Part shown: positions 44,876-54,219 of the stretch, piece after piece
How positions within the stretch are numbered: position 1 is the stretch's first letter
Layout of the letters: every line of letters starts with the position of its first letter
Assembly (NCBI GenBank): GCA_021496925.1
Contig: CP053915.1
Span: 3,375,501 to 3,439,500, forward strand
DNA from: Acidovorax sp. YS12
Lineage (GTDB): Bacteria > Pseudomonadota > Gammaproteobacteria > Burkholderiales > Burkholderiaceae_C
Length of the DNA stretch: 64,000 nt
Reading direction: 5' to 3'
Position numbers and translations under genes: made by a program
The notes under the pieces: model-generated
Database searches by the model: none
Told to the model about the DNA's origin: nothing
Seen by the model: the letters and a program-made list of their open reading frames with translations, nothing else

Positions 44876-44917
44876 GCCTCCAACGCTTGCCAGGAAAGCG
44901 CTGGCAGCTATCAAGTC
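44876..44917 (-). repeat. Dispersed hairpin repeat, copy 11
   Basis: CCTCCAACGCTTGCC...AAAGCGCTGGCAGCTATC fills the 56-bp gap between the receptor stop and the chelatase start, where a hairpin could reduce read-through. Confidence 0.7.
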
Positions 44918-44924
44918 GGGAGTC

Positions 44925-46839
44925 CTAGAAGTCCAGGCGGGCGTTCACGAACAGGCGCCGCCCTTGCTCGGCGTAGCCGAAGCCGGGCGACTTTTCCGCC
45001 AGGCGCAGGTCGCCGATGTTCTGCAGGCCGGTGCGCAGGTGCAGCGTGCGCCCGCCGCCCATGCTCCAGGCGCGGCCCAGGCTGGCGTTCCACAGCGTGT
45101 AGGCCGGCAGGCGTTCGCCGCTGCTGGTCTGGCTGCCGGTGTAGTCCAGGCCCAGTTGCGCCTGCCAGCCGGCCACGCGCCATGCCAGGCGCGAGGAGGC
45201 GCTGGTGCGCGGGCGGTCGGACAGCGCCTCGCCCGTGGTCTTGTCGCGCGTGCGCAGCAGCGTGGCGTCGGTGCTCCACTGCAGCGCGGGCGTCACGTCC
45301 CAGGCCACGCCGGCCTCCAGGCCCTGGATGCGCGCGGCGTCCACGTTGTCGTACAGGTAGATGCGGCGCGAGCCTTCCTGCTTGACGAGGCGGTAGGTGA
45401 TGAGCTGCTTCACGTCGGTGTGGAAGAACGTGGCGCGCAGCGCCAGACCCGGCAGAGCCTGCCAGTCGGCGCCGATCTCGAAGGCGTTCGAGGTCTCGGG
45501 CCTGATGCTGGCGTTGCCCATGAAGGTATGCGGCCCTTCGGCCCCCACGTAGTTGGGCGAGATCTGCTTCAGCGTGGGCGCCTTGAACGCGTGGCCGTAG
45601 CCGCCCTTGACGACCAGTTGCGGGCTGGCTTCCCACACCAGGTAGGCGCGCGGGCTGATTTCGGAGCCGAAGATCTCGTGGTGGTCGGCGCGCAGCCCCA
45701 GCGTGGCCAGCAGGTTCTTGCCGAGGGCGAATTCGTCCTGCGCGAACAGCGCCTTGTGCGTGGCGTTGTCGCTGCCATTCTTCAGCCCGGCGTTGACCAG
45801 TTCCTCGTTGCGCCACTCGCCGCCGAAGGTGACCTGGTGCGCTCCCCAGCGCGTGGTGGCGTGGCCGTCGACCACGTTGTCGCGCATGTCCTGCGGGCGG
45901 GTGGGGGCCACGCCATTGGTGCGTTCGTTGCGCACGTTCATTTCGCTGCGGTAGGCACGCACCTGGGCGCGCCAGCCGTCCCATTCGCCCTTCCAGCCGG
46001 CATGGGCCTGGCGGCGCGTGAGGTCGTAGCGGTTCTCGTAGGCTGCCTTGGCGCTGTTCACATCGTCGTACAGGCGCTGCTCCTTGCCGTCCACGGCGCC
46101 CAGCTCCAGCGTGTGGCCAGGGGCCAGCCGCCATTCGGCGTTCAGGCCCAGGCTGCGCGGGCGGCTGCCTTCGAGTTCGCTGACGCGCGGGTCCGCCGCC
46201 TCGGCCACGGTGCCGCGGTAGCCGCCCTCGGCCTGCACCGACAGGCGCACGCGCTCGCCCAGCGGCGTACAGCGAGGCGCGCGCGGCATGCGCCGCGCTG
46301 TCGGACTGTGCCGGCAGCGTGCCCGCCAGGCCCAGCGAGCCGGTCCAGCGGTCGCCGGGCTTTTTCGGGATCAGGTTGACCACGCCGCCCAGCGCCTCGG
46401 AGCCGTACAGCGCCGACAGCGGGCCGCGGATGACCTCCACGCGCTCGATGGCCGAGATGGGCAGCCAGCCGTACTGGTAGTCCGAGTGGCCGATCACGTC
46501 GTCGCTGGCGCTGATGCGCCGTCCGTCGATCAGCGTCAGCGTGTGCTTGCCCTCCAGGCCGCGCAGCGCCAGCGTCTTGCGCCCGCCCACCTGGCGCGCG
46601 CTGAACGTGATGCCGGGCGTATCGCGCACGGCGTCCAGCAGGTCGGCGGCGTTGCGCTCGGCGAGCGCTTCGGCGGTGATGACGGTGACGCTGGCGGGCG
46701 CGGTGCGCGCATCCTGTTCGGTCATCGTGGCCGTGATGGTGACGGCGGGCAGGGGCTGCGGCGCGGCTTCTTGCGCGAGCGCGGGCAGGGCGAACATGGC
46801 CGCCAGGGCGGCGGCGCGGGTCAGGGCTGGGGCGGGCAT
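44925..46839 (-). pseudogene. TonB-dependent receptor (BtuB/CirA/HmuR-like) interrupted by a frameshift
   Basis: An outer-membrane receptor read in two frames. The first part (from 46839) has signal peptide MPAPALTRAAALAAMFALPA, a plug with TAPASVTVITAEALAERNAA, GLEGKHTLTLIDGRRI and IERVEVIRGPLSALYGSEAL. Around 46255-46270 the frame is lost, and the barrel continues in the next frame as PLGERVRLSVQAEGGY to the terminal ARLDF. The total span, 1,915 bp, is one more than a multiple of three, consistent with a single extra base. It lacks the STN domain of the Fec-type receptors. It lies first in the operon with the CobN-like chelatase. The shift may be a sequencing error, a recent mutation or phase variation; the rest of both frames looks intact. 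Confidence 0.8.
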
Positions 46840-46936
46840 GGGGGTTCTTGCAGGCAGGCAGAACCGCGGTGGCTGGACGCGCGAAGGCGTGGGCTGGGCG
46901 GGTACGGGATGCGGATAAATTAAAAGAAGTAGGAAC

Positions 46937-46953
46937 AATTCGTATTATGAATT
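46937..46953. promoter_or_regulatory. 17-bp palindrome in the divergent receptor/subtilase promoter region
   Basis: AATTCGTATTATGAATT, symmetric at 7 of 8 pairs, in an A/T-rich patch 98 bp before the receptor ATG. It could be an operator for an iron or heme regulator. Similarity to a Fur box is only partial. The rest of the 256-bp gap shows no cobalamin riboswitch signature and nothing else clear. Confidence 0.45.
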
Positions 46954-47095
46954 ATTGTGGCTTTGCCCTCCCGGAGGGGTGATCTGCATCAACTCCCCAC
47001 GTGCAACAAAAAACTTGACCCTGCAACAGCGCCCGGTAACCTGCCGCTCCATCGCCCTCGGAGGCGATTCTTGATCCAGCAGAAAAGGAGCAGTA

Positions 47096-49141
47096 ATGCG
47101 TCATACAACAAAGCCAGGCCGCGCCGCGCGGCGCCTGCGCATCGGGCTGATGCCGCTGGTGGCGGCGGCCATGGTGGCCTGCGGCGGAGACGGCGGTTCG
47201 GACCCCGCCCCCACCCCCACGTGCCCTGAAACCGGCCCCTACGCCTGCAAGAGCGGCGAGACGGAGCCGCTCTACACCTTCCAGTGGGCGCTGAACTACC
47301 TGCAGAGCTACTTCCAGGGCAAGGCAGACGAGGCGGCCTTTGGCGGTGGCATCGACCTGAACGTGGAGCCCGTGCACCGCCAGGGCATCAAGGGCCAGGG
47401 CGTGAACGTGCTGGTGATCGACACCGGCGTGGACCTGGGCCACGAAGACCTGCTGGCCAACGCCGACTACGACATGTCGTGGAACTTCCTGACCGGGCAG
47501 AACGACCCCAGCCCGCTGCTCACCCCCAAGAAGGAAGCGCACGGCACCAACGTGGCGGGCATGATCGGCGCGGCGCAGAACGGCAAGGGCGTGATGGGCA
47601 TGGCGCCGCTGGCCAGGCTCGGCGGTGTGCCGCTGATCGATACGGGCGGGGACGTCACCGAGGAAAACTTCCTGGATGCCTATGGCGGCGCTGCCTGGTC
47701 GCGCAAGGCGCATGTGATCAACGGCTCCTACGGCGGCGACGCCGACGCGGCGCCTTACGGCGATGCCGATCAGGCGGCGGTGCGCGGGCTCAAGGCGCTG
47801 CGCGACGGCAAGGGCATCGTGTTCGTCAAGTCGGCGGGCAACGAATTCGACGCTGTCGGTCTGAGTGAAGACACGTCTGCCGACTGCGGCGTCCTGGCCG
47901 GCGCCTACGGCTGCGTGAACTCCGGCAATGACACGACGAACCTGGAGCCCAACGTCATCGTCACCGCCGCGCTCAACGCCAAGGGCCAGGCTTCGAGCTA
48001 CAGCAGCACCGGCCCGGTGCTGTGGATCACCGGCATGGGCGGGGAGTACGCCAGTGCAGGCCAGTACGGCGAGCTGTCCCGCCTCGGCGCCGAGCAGATC
48101 GCCCAGGGCCGCGCGGGCGATGGGCCGACCATCTTTTCCACCGACATCCGCTCCTGCACCGAGGGCTACAGCCGCAGCGACGCCAATCCCGAGAAAACCA
48201 ACGCCTTCATGCGCGGCGTGAGCGAGCGCGTGCCCGGGGTGAAGGACAACCCGAACTGCGACTACAGCACCATGAACGGCACCTCGTCCGCCGCGCCCAC
48301 CATCAGCGGCGTGGTGGCGCTCATGCTCAGTGCCAACCCGGCGCTGACCTGGCGCGACGTGCGCGACATCCTGCGCCAGTCGGCGCGCGTGGTGGACGAA
48401 GGCTACGAAAAGCGCACGCGCAGCTTCCGCGCCCCGCGCCAGGACAAGCCGCACGCCGGCCTGTTCGACCTGCAGGCCAACGCCCTGCTGCCCCAGGCCG
48501 CCGACAAGAGCCAGATCGCCCCCGGCGCCACCCAGGTGCCGGTGGAGCTGGGCTGGCAGACCAACGCGGCGGGCTACCGCTACTCCAACTGGTACGGCTT
48601 CGGCGTGCCTGACGCCGCCAAGGCCGTCGAGCTGGCGCAGCTCTACAAGAAGGAGCCGGCACGCAGCCGCAGCGCGCAGCAGGCCGTGCCGGAGTTCACC
48701 GCCGTGGCCGACCTGAAGGGCTTCGAGTACCAGAAGGTCAGCCTGCTGGGCACCTTCCAGGGCAGCGGCCAGACCGTGGACCAGTTCCAGGTGCGCCTGA
48801 CGGGCGCCGCGCTGTGCCTGGGCTCGCTGGGCATCGCGGTGGAGTCGCCCTCGGGCACCAAGTCGCTGCTGAAGATGCCGCTCGATCACTTCGCGCACCC
48901 GCTGCGCGCCGTGGCCGCGTTCACCGGCTATGGCCTGGGCAGCTATGCCTTCCACGGGGAAAATGCCCAGGGCACCTGGAAAATCTACGCCGTGGCATCC
49001 AACCCGCGCCTGAACCCCGCCGACTGGAGCGCCGCCGACGGCTGGAGCACCGCCACCACCACCTGCGCCGCCGCCCCCGCCGACGGCGCCACCGCCCCGC
49101 AAGCCACGCTGCAAGTGCAGGCGCGGGTTATCGCTCAGTGA
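47096..49141 (+). CDS. S8 subtilisin-like serine peptidase lipoprotein with P-domain
   Basis: A 681-aa exported protease. Lipobox-like VAAAMVACGG near residue 28, then a subtilase domain with catalytic Asp109 (VLVIDTGVD), His149 (AHGTNVAGM) and Ser397 (NGTSSAAPTISG). The C-terminal ~130 residues (LGSLGIAVESPSGTKSLL, ENAQGTWKIYAV) match the proprotein-convertase P-domain. AAAAGGAG lies 6 nt before the ATG. The long insert between His and Ser contains several cysteines (SADCGVLAGAYGCVN, RSCTEGYS, NPNCDY), suggesting disulfides outside the cytoplasm. The next gene begins 10 bp downstream. Confidence 0.88.
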   Translation: MRHTTKPGRAARRLRIGLMPLVAAAMVACGGDGGSDPAPTPTCPETGPYACKSGETEPLYTFQWALNYLQSYFQGKADEAAFGGGIDLNVEPVHRQGIKGQGVNVLVIDTGVDLGHEDLLANADYDMSWNFLTGQNDPSPLLTPKKEAHGTNVAGMIGAAQNGKGVMGMAPLARLGGVPLIDTGGDVTEENFLDAYGGAAWSRKAHVINGSYGGDADAAPYGDADQAAVRGLKALRDGKGIVFVKSAGNEFDAVGLSEDTSADCGVLAGAYGCVNSGNDTTNLEPNVIVTAALNAKGQASSYSSTGPVLWITGMGGEYASAGQYGELSRLGAEQIAQGRAGDGPTIFSTDIRSCTEGYSRSDANPEKTNAFMRGVSERVPGVKDNPNCDYSTMNGTSSAAPTISGVVALMLSANPALTWRDVRDILRQSARVVDEGYEKRTRSFRAPRQDKPHAGLFDLQANALLPQAADKSQIAPGATQVPVELGWQTNAAGYRYSNWYGFGVPDAAKAVELAQLYKKEPARSRSAQQAVPEFTAVADLKGFEYQKVSLLGTFQGSGQTVDQFQVRLTGAALCLGSLGIAVESPSGTKSLLKMPLDHFAHPLRAVAAFTGYGLGSYAFHGENAQGTWKIYAVASNPRLNPADWSAADGWSTATTTCAAAPADGATAPQATLQVQARVIAQ

Positions 49142-49151
49142 GGAGTCTTCG

Positions 49152-49625
49152 ATGCAATTGCGTTTCCAACCCTACGTGCTGGCGCTGTGCGCCTGCGTCT
49201 GCATGAGCGCCCAGGCGCAAACCGCCCCCGCCCTGGCGCCCGGCCAGCAGCTGAATGCGCAGCAGCTCCAGGCCATGGGCCCGCTGCAGAGCGTGGACAT
49301 CGGCGGGCAGAAGTACCGCGTGCTGCCGGCGCAGAAAGCCGGCGGCGATGGCCGCGCCTCCTACCTGGTGGACGCCAGCGGCAAGGTCGGCCGCACCTTC
49401 CACGAGGTGCTCATCGTCGGCCTGCCCACGGCGCAGGTGCGCCAGCAGCTCGGCGCCAGCCTGTCGCAGGCCCAGGCGGTGAAGTACTACGAGCACACCC
49501 AGACCACGCTGCTGCGCTACGCCACGCTGGAGCAGGCCGCGGCCGCGCAGGCGCAGATCAGCGCGGCCCTGCCGGGCGCCACGGTGCACCTGCCGGTGCG
49601 CTTCAGCCAGCCGCAGCTGCATTGA
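49152..49625 (+). CDS. Small exported protein paired with the subtilase
   Basis: A 157-aa protein with a signal peptide (MQLRFQPYVLALCACVCMSAQA) and no recognised domain. The mature part contains GGQKYRVLPAQKAGGDGRAS and TFHEVLIVGLPTAQVRQQLG, and the second half (about residues 100-150) could form helices followed by a short strand. It lies 10 bp after the subtilase gene and is surely co-transcribed. By analogy with other secreted subtilases that have an adjacent chaperone or inhibitor, it may fold or restrain the protease; this is inference only. Confidence 0.7.
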   Translation: MQLRFQPYVLALCACVCMSAQAQTAPALAPGQQLNAQQLQAMGPLQSVDIGGQKYRVLPAQKAGGDGRASYLVDASGKVGRTFHEVLIVGLPTAQVRQQLGASLSQAQAVKYYEHTQTTLLRYATLEQAAAAQAQISAALPGATVHLPVRFSQPQLH

Positions 49626-49644
49626 TGCATCTGAGTTGCTCTTG

Positions 49645-49693
49645 TCTTGATAGCTGCTTGCGCTTGATGGGCAAGGGCTGGAGCCCGATTTCT
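49645..49693 (+). repeat. Dispersed hairpin repeat, copy 12
   Basis: CTTGATAGCTGCTTGCGCTTG ... CAAGGGCTGGAGCCCGATTT, 20 bp after the stop of the small exported protein gene. Confidence 0.75.
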
Positions 49694-49705
49694 ATCGGAT
49701 TCCAT

Positions 49706-49750
49706 AAAAAAGCGGCTGCCAGCGCTCACCCCTTTGCGCGCTGGCAGCCG
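49706..49750 (-). terminator. Intrinsic terminator after ccoG
   Basis: On the minus strand a perfect 13-bp stem (49738-49750 with 49713-49725, arm CGGCTGCCAGCGC) is followed by C and T6 (49711-49706), 20 bp after the ccoG stop. The stem sequence matches the arm of the dispersed repeat family, so the terminator appears built from a repeat copy. Confidence 0.88.
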
Positions 49751-49770
49751 TAAGAAACCCTTGCGGCGCT

Positions 49771-51183
49771 TTACCGGGGCACCAGGAACACCGACTTCTC
49801 GGTCACATGCGCCGCGCCTTGTACCGCCTGCACCTCGAAGTGCACCGTGTGCGAGCCCTCGGCGGCGCTGCCGTAGGGAATGCGCAGCAGCACCGGCACC
49901 CAGCGCGACTCGGCGGGGCCGATCTCCACCTCGGGCTCCGATGCCACCGTCAGCCCCTCCAGCCCGCTGGCGCCGATGCGGTAGCGCTGCGGCGCCTCGG
50001 TGGCGTTCATGATCTGCAGGCGGTACACGTTCTCCAGCTGGCCGCCCGCCACCAGGCGCGAGAGCGCGGCGCGGTCGCGCACCACGTCCACCTTCAGCGG
50101 CACGCGCAGACTCAGGCTGGTGAGCAGCGCCACGCTCAGGCCCAGCAGCACCGTGGTGTAGAACAGCACGCGCGGGCGCAGCACGCGGCGCACCATCTGC
50201 GCGCTGCTCCAGCGCTGGAGCATGCCGTTCTGCGTGGCGTAGCGGATCAGGCCGCGCGGGTAGCTCACCTTGTCCATCACGCTGTTGCAGGCGTCCACGC
50301 ACAGGCCGCAGCCGATGCACTCGTACTGCAGGCCGTTGCGGATGTCGATGCCCGTGGGGCACACCTGCACGCACAGCGAGCAGTCGATGCAGTCGCCCAG
50401 GCCGGCGGCCTTCGGGTCCACCTTCTTGCTGCGCGCGCCGCGCGGCTCGCCGCGCTCGGTGTCGTAGGTGACGATGAGCGTGTCCTTGTCGAACATGGCG
50501 CTCTGGAAGCGCGCGTACGGGCACATGTACTTGCACACCTGCTCGCGCATGTGGCCGGCGAAGCCGTAGGTGGCGAAGCTGTAGAAGAACACCCAGAACA
50601 GCTGCCAGGTGCCCTGCAGCGCCATGATTTCGCCGCCGAGCTGGCGGATGGGCACGAAGAAGCCCACGAAGGTGAAGCCCGTCCACAGCGCCACGACGAT
50701 CCAGGCGATCTGCTTCAGGCCCTTGCGCCAGAGCTTCTCCCACGAGGTCCAGGGCGCCTTGTCCAGCCGCATGCGCGTGCTGCGGTCGCCCTCGATGCGG
50801 TTCTCCAGCCACATGAAGATCTCGGTATAGACCGTCTGCGGGCACGAGAAGCCGCACCACAGCCGCCCGGCCACGGCGGTGAACAGGAACAGCGACAGCG
50901 CCGAGATGATGAGCAGGCCCGTGAGGTAGATGAAATCCTGCGGGTACAGCACCAGCCCGAACAGGTAGAAGCGCCGCGCGCCCAAGTCGAACAGCACCAT
51001 CTGGCGCTCGCCCCACTGCAGCCACGGCAGGCCGTAGAACACCAGCTGCGTGAGGAACACCAGCACCCAGCGCCAGCGGTTGAACACGCCGTCGATGGCG
51101 CGCGGGTAGACCTTGTTCTTGGCCTGGTACAGGGGAATGAACTTGCCTTGGGGTGGCTGCTGCTGGGGGGCGGGTGTTGTCAT
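49771..51183 (-). CDS. ccoG: Cytochrome c oxidase accessory protein CcoG (FixG/RdxA)
   Basis: A 470-aa inner-membrane iron-sulfur protein needed for assembly of cbb3-type oxidase (copper reduction or delivery). It has several transmembrane segments, the heme/cluster-associated WCGFSCPQTVYTE, two [4Fe-4S] motifs (CIDCSLCVQVCP and CIGCGLCVDACN) and a C-terminal periplasmic Ig-like domain (GLTVASEPEVEIGPAESRW). The ATG at 51183 is chosen because it begins the conserved IPLYQAKNKVYPRAIDG-type N-terminus. No ccoNOP genes are nearby; the upstream neighbour is a Rieske protein 44 bp away. Confidence 0.93.
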   Translation of the reverse strand: MTTPAPQQQPPQGKFIPLYQAKNKVYPRAIDGVFNRWRWVLVFLTQLVFYGLPWLQWGERQMVLFDLGARRFYLFGLVLYPQDFIYLTGLLIISALSLFLFTAVAGRLWCGFSCPQTVYTEIFMWLENRIEGDRSTRMRLDKAPWTSWEKLWRKGLKQIAWIVVALWTGFTFVGFFVPIRQLGGEIMALQGTWQLFWVFFYSFATYGFAGHMREQVCKYMCPYARFQSAMFDKDTLIVTYDTERGEPRGARSKKVDPKAAGLGDCIDCSLCVQVCPTGIDIRNGLQYECIGCGLCVDACNSVMDKVSYPRGLIRYATQNGMLQRWSSAQMVRRVLRPRVLFYTTVLLGLSVALLTSLSLRVPLKVDVVRDRAALSRLVAGGQLENVYRLQIMNATEAPQRYRIGASGLEGLTVASEPEVEIGPAESRWVPVLLRIPYGSAAEGSHTVHFEVQAVQGAAHVTEKSVFLVPR

Positions 51184-51227
51184 GGTGGGCTTGGTGTTGT
51201 TATGGGGGCGAAAGCAGGGGAAGCGCG

Positions 51228-51848
51228 TCAGCCTTGGGCGTCTTCCCCGATGAGCAGCCGCGTGGCGCTCAGGAACTGGTGCGGCGGAACCTCCAGGTTC
51301 GTCGGGGCGGGCTTGTTGCGGTACACCCTGCCGGCATTGTCGAAGGTGGAGCCGTGGCAGGGGCAGAAAAACCCACCGTCCCAGTCGGCGCCCAGGTTGC
51401 CCAGCGCGCCGCCCGCCGGCACCTGCGTGGGCGAGCAGCCCAGGTGCGTGCAGATGCCCACGGCCACGAAGATCTCGGGCTGGATCGAGCGGTGCGCGTT
51501 GCGCGCGTAGGCGGGCTGCTGGTCCTTGTTCGACGCGGGGTCGGCCAGCGCCGCGTCGTGCTGCGCCAGCGCCTGCAGCATCTCGGGCGTGCGCCGCAGG
51601 ATCCACACCGGCTTGCCGCGCCACTCCACCGTCACCATCTCTCCGGGCGCCAGGGTGCTGATGTCCACCTCCACCGCCGCGCCCTGCGCGCGGGCGCGCT
51701 CGCTCGGCGCGAAGCTGGAGGCGAACGGCACCGCCGCCGCCACGGCGGCCACGGCGCCCGCGGCGGCGGTGGCCTGGATCATGGTGCGCCGCTCGGCATC
51801 GGTGGCACGGGGGGCAGCGGGCGGTGGCGGGAGGGCATGGGCGGTCAT
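51228..51848 (-). CDS. Rieske iron-sulfur protein (ubiquinol-cytochrome c reductase type)
   Basis: A 206-aa membrane-anchored [2Fe-2S] protein. An N-terminal Tat-like segment (ERRTMIQATAAAGAVAAVAA) is followed by the cluster-binding motifs CTHLGCSP and CPCHGSTF. It matches PetA of the bc1 complex, but petB and petC are absent here, so it is either an extra copy or the partner of another oxidoreductase. AAGGAA lies 8 nt before the ATG. A sigma-54-type promoter precedes it and ccoG follows. Confidence 0.88.
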   Translation of the reverse strand: MTAHALPPPPAAPRATDAERRTMIQATAAAGAVAAVAAAVPFASSFAPSERARAQGAAVEVDISTLAPGEMVTVEWRGKPVWILRRTPEMLQALAQHDAALADPASNKDQQPAYARNAHRSIQPEIFVAVGICTHLGCSPTQVPAGGALGNLGADWDGGFFCPCHGSTFDNAGRVYRNKPAPTNLEVPPHQFLSATRLLIGEDAQG

Positions 51849-51887
51849 GGCGTATTCCTTGGGTCGTCGAACAGTCCCTTGCTTCAA

Positions 51888-51903
51888 CTCAAGACTCGTG
51901 CCA
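51888..51903 (-). promoter_or_regulatory. Candidate sigma-54 promoter for the Rieske-ccoG pair
   Basis: TGGCACGAGTCTTGAG on the minus strand has an exact TGGCAC -24 element, 5-nt spacing and a near -12 element (TTGAG for TTGCA). It lies 39 bp before the Rieske ATG, and a sigma-54 activator gene is divergent to it. Confidence 0.6.
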
Positions 51904-52008
51904 GCCTGGCCGGTGCCACGGCACGGCAAAAAAGCCATGCCCAGCAACGGCTTGCGCCCCTGGTGGCACACGCCGGTGACAGGGATGGTGTCAAAATGGC
52001 GGCAACTG

Positions 52009-52034
52009 CTGCCATGAACGGCACTCCATGGCAG
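52009..52034. promoter_or_regulatory. Inverted repeat, possible activator-binding site
   Basis: CTGCCAT (52009-52015) and ATGGCAG (52028-52034) separated by 12 bp, about 105 bp upstream of the sigma-54 promoter and just before the activator gene. This is a suitable enhancer position. Confidence 0.4.
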
Positions 52035-52068
52035 TGCCACCACGCCACGCGCCGCCGCGCCCGCCCGC

Positions 52069-53392
<1,324 letters not shown>

Positions 53393-53397
<5 letters not shown>

Positions 53398-53437
53398 TAG
53401 CTGCTGGCGCTTTCTGGCAAAGGGCTGGGGCGGTTTT
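53393..53437 (+). repeat. Dispersed hairpin repeat, copy 13, supplying a stop codon
   Basis: TTTGATAGCTGCTGGCGCTTTC...GGGCTGGGGCGGTTTTTT. The TGA of TTTGATAG is the stop of the activator gene, and the trailing T6 makes this copy resemble a terminator. Confidence 0.75.
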
Positions 53438-53455
53438 TTGCTGATAATGGCCGCC

Positions 53456-54199
53456 ATGCCCCGCCGCCCCCGCTCCTGCGCCCCCGCCGCCAGCACCGTG
53501 CTGGCCCTGGCGCTGCTGGGCGCCTGCGCTGCGCCCGCGCCCACGCACAAGGGCGAGGTCCAGGGCGCCGAGGCCAGCACGCAGGAGTGGGGCCAGTCGG
53601 ACATCAACCGCGTCGCCACCATCGCCATGCGCGAGAATCTGCAGGCCCTGTACCGCCTGGCCGACAAGCTCTACCGCCGCAACCCCGCCGAATGGCGCAA
53701 GGGCGGCGCGCCGGGCCGCGACGAGGCCGTGGTGCGCCTGCGCGCCGCCATCGAGCAGCGCAGCGGCTGGGCGCCGCTGCAGCAGCGCCGCGACATCGAC
53801 GCGCTGGCCCTGGCCCTGTCGCCCGAGTACGCCGACGACCGCGTGGCCGCCTTCATCCACGCCGTGGCCGACATGCTGATCGCCGCGCACGGCGGCAAGA
53901 CCGAGTTCTTCCTCATCGACGGGCTGGACGCGCAGCACCTCTACAACGCCGCGCGCAACCTGGAGACGGCGGTGTGGATGCTGGCGCAGCGCCGCAACGC
54001 CCGGGGCGGCCCGCTGCTGCTGGCCGACGAAATCAACGCCCAGGAGCGCAACCTGAGCTACGAGCGCGAGTTCGGCAAGATCATCGCGCGGCTGGACTTG
54101 CTGGCCCAGGTCACCACCGAGAAGTACCGCCGCGCCGTCATCGGCTATGTGCAGGGGCTGGCGGGGGGCACGTTTTTGCAGTTCCTGCCGGTGCGGTAG
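53456..54199 (+). CDS. Conserved lipoprotein of unknown function
   Basis: A 247-aa protein with a type II signal peptide (ALALLGAC lipobox near residue 24). The mature part is helical (DINRVATIAMRENLQALYRL, LYRRNPAEWRKGGAPGRDEA, LNAQ-like LLADEINAQERNLSYEREF) and no domain is recognised. An ATG 9 nt upstream is an equally possible start. It probably sits at the outer membrane. It lies between a sigma-54 activator and, convergently, the two-component genes, without a clear operon partner. Confidence 0.75.
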   Translation: MPRRPRSCAPAASTVLALALLGACAAPAPTHKGEVQGAEASTQEWGQSDINRVATIAMRENLQALYRLADKLYRRNPAEWRKGGAPGRDEAVVRLRAAIEQRSGWAPLQQRRDIDALALALSPEYADDRVAAFIHAVADMLIAAHGGKTEFFLIDGLDAQHLYNAARNLETAVWMLAQRRNARGGPLLLADEINAQERNLSYEREFGKIIARLDLLAQVTTEKYRRAVIGYVQGLAGGTFLQFLPVR

Positions 54200-54219
54200 C
54201 TGCCGGGGTCCCGCCCTCG

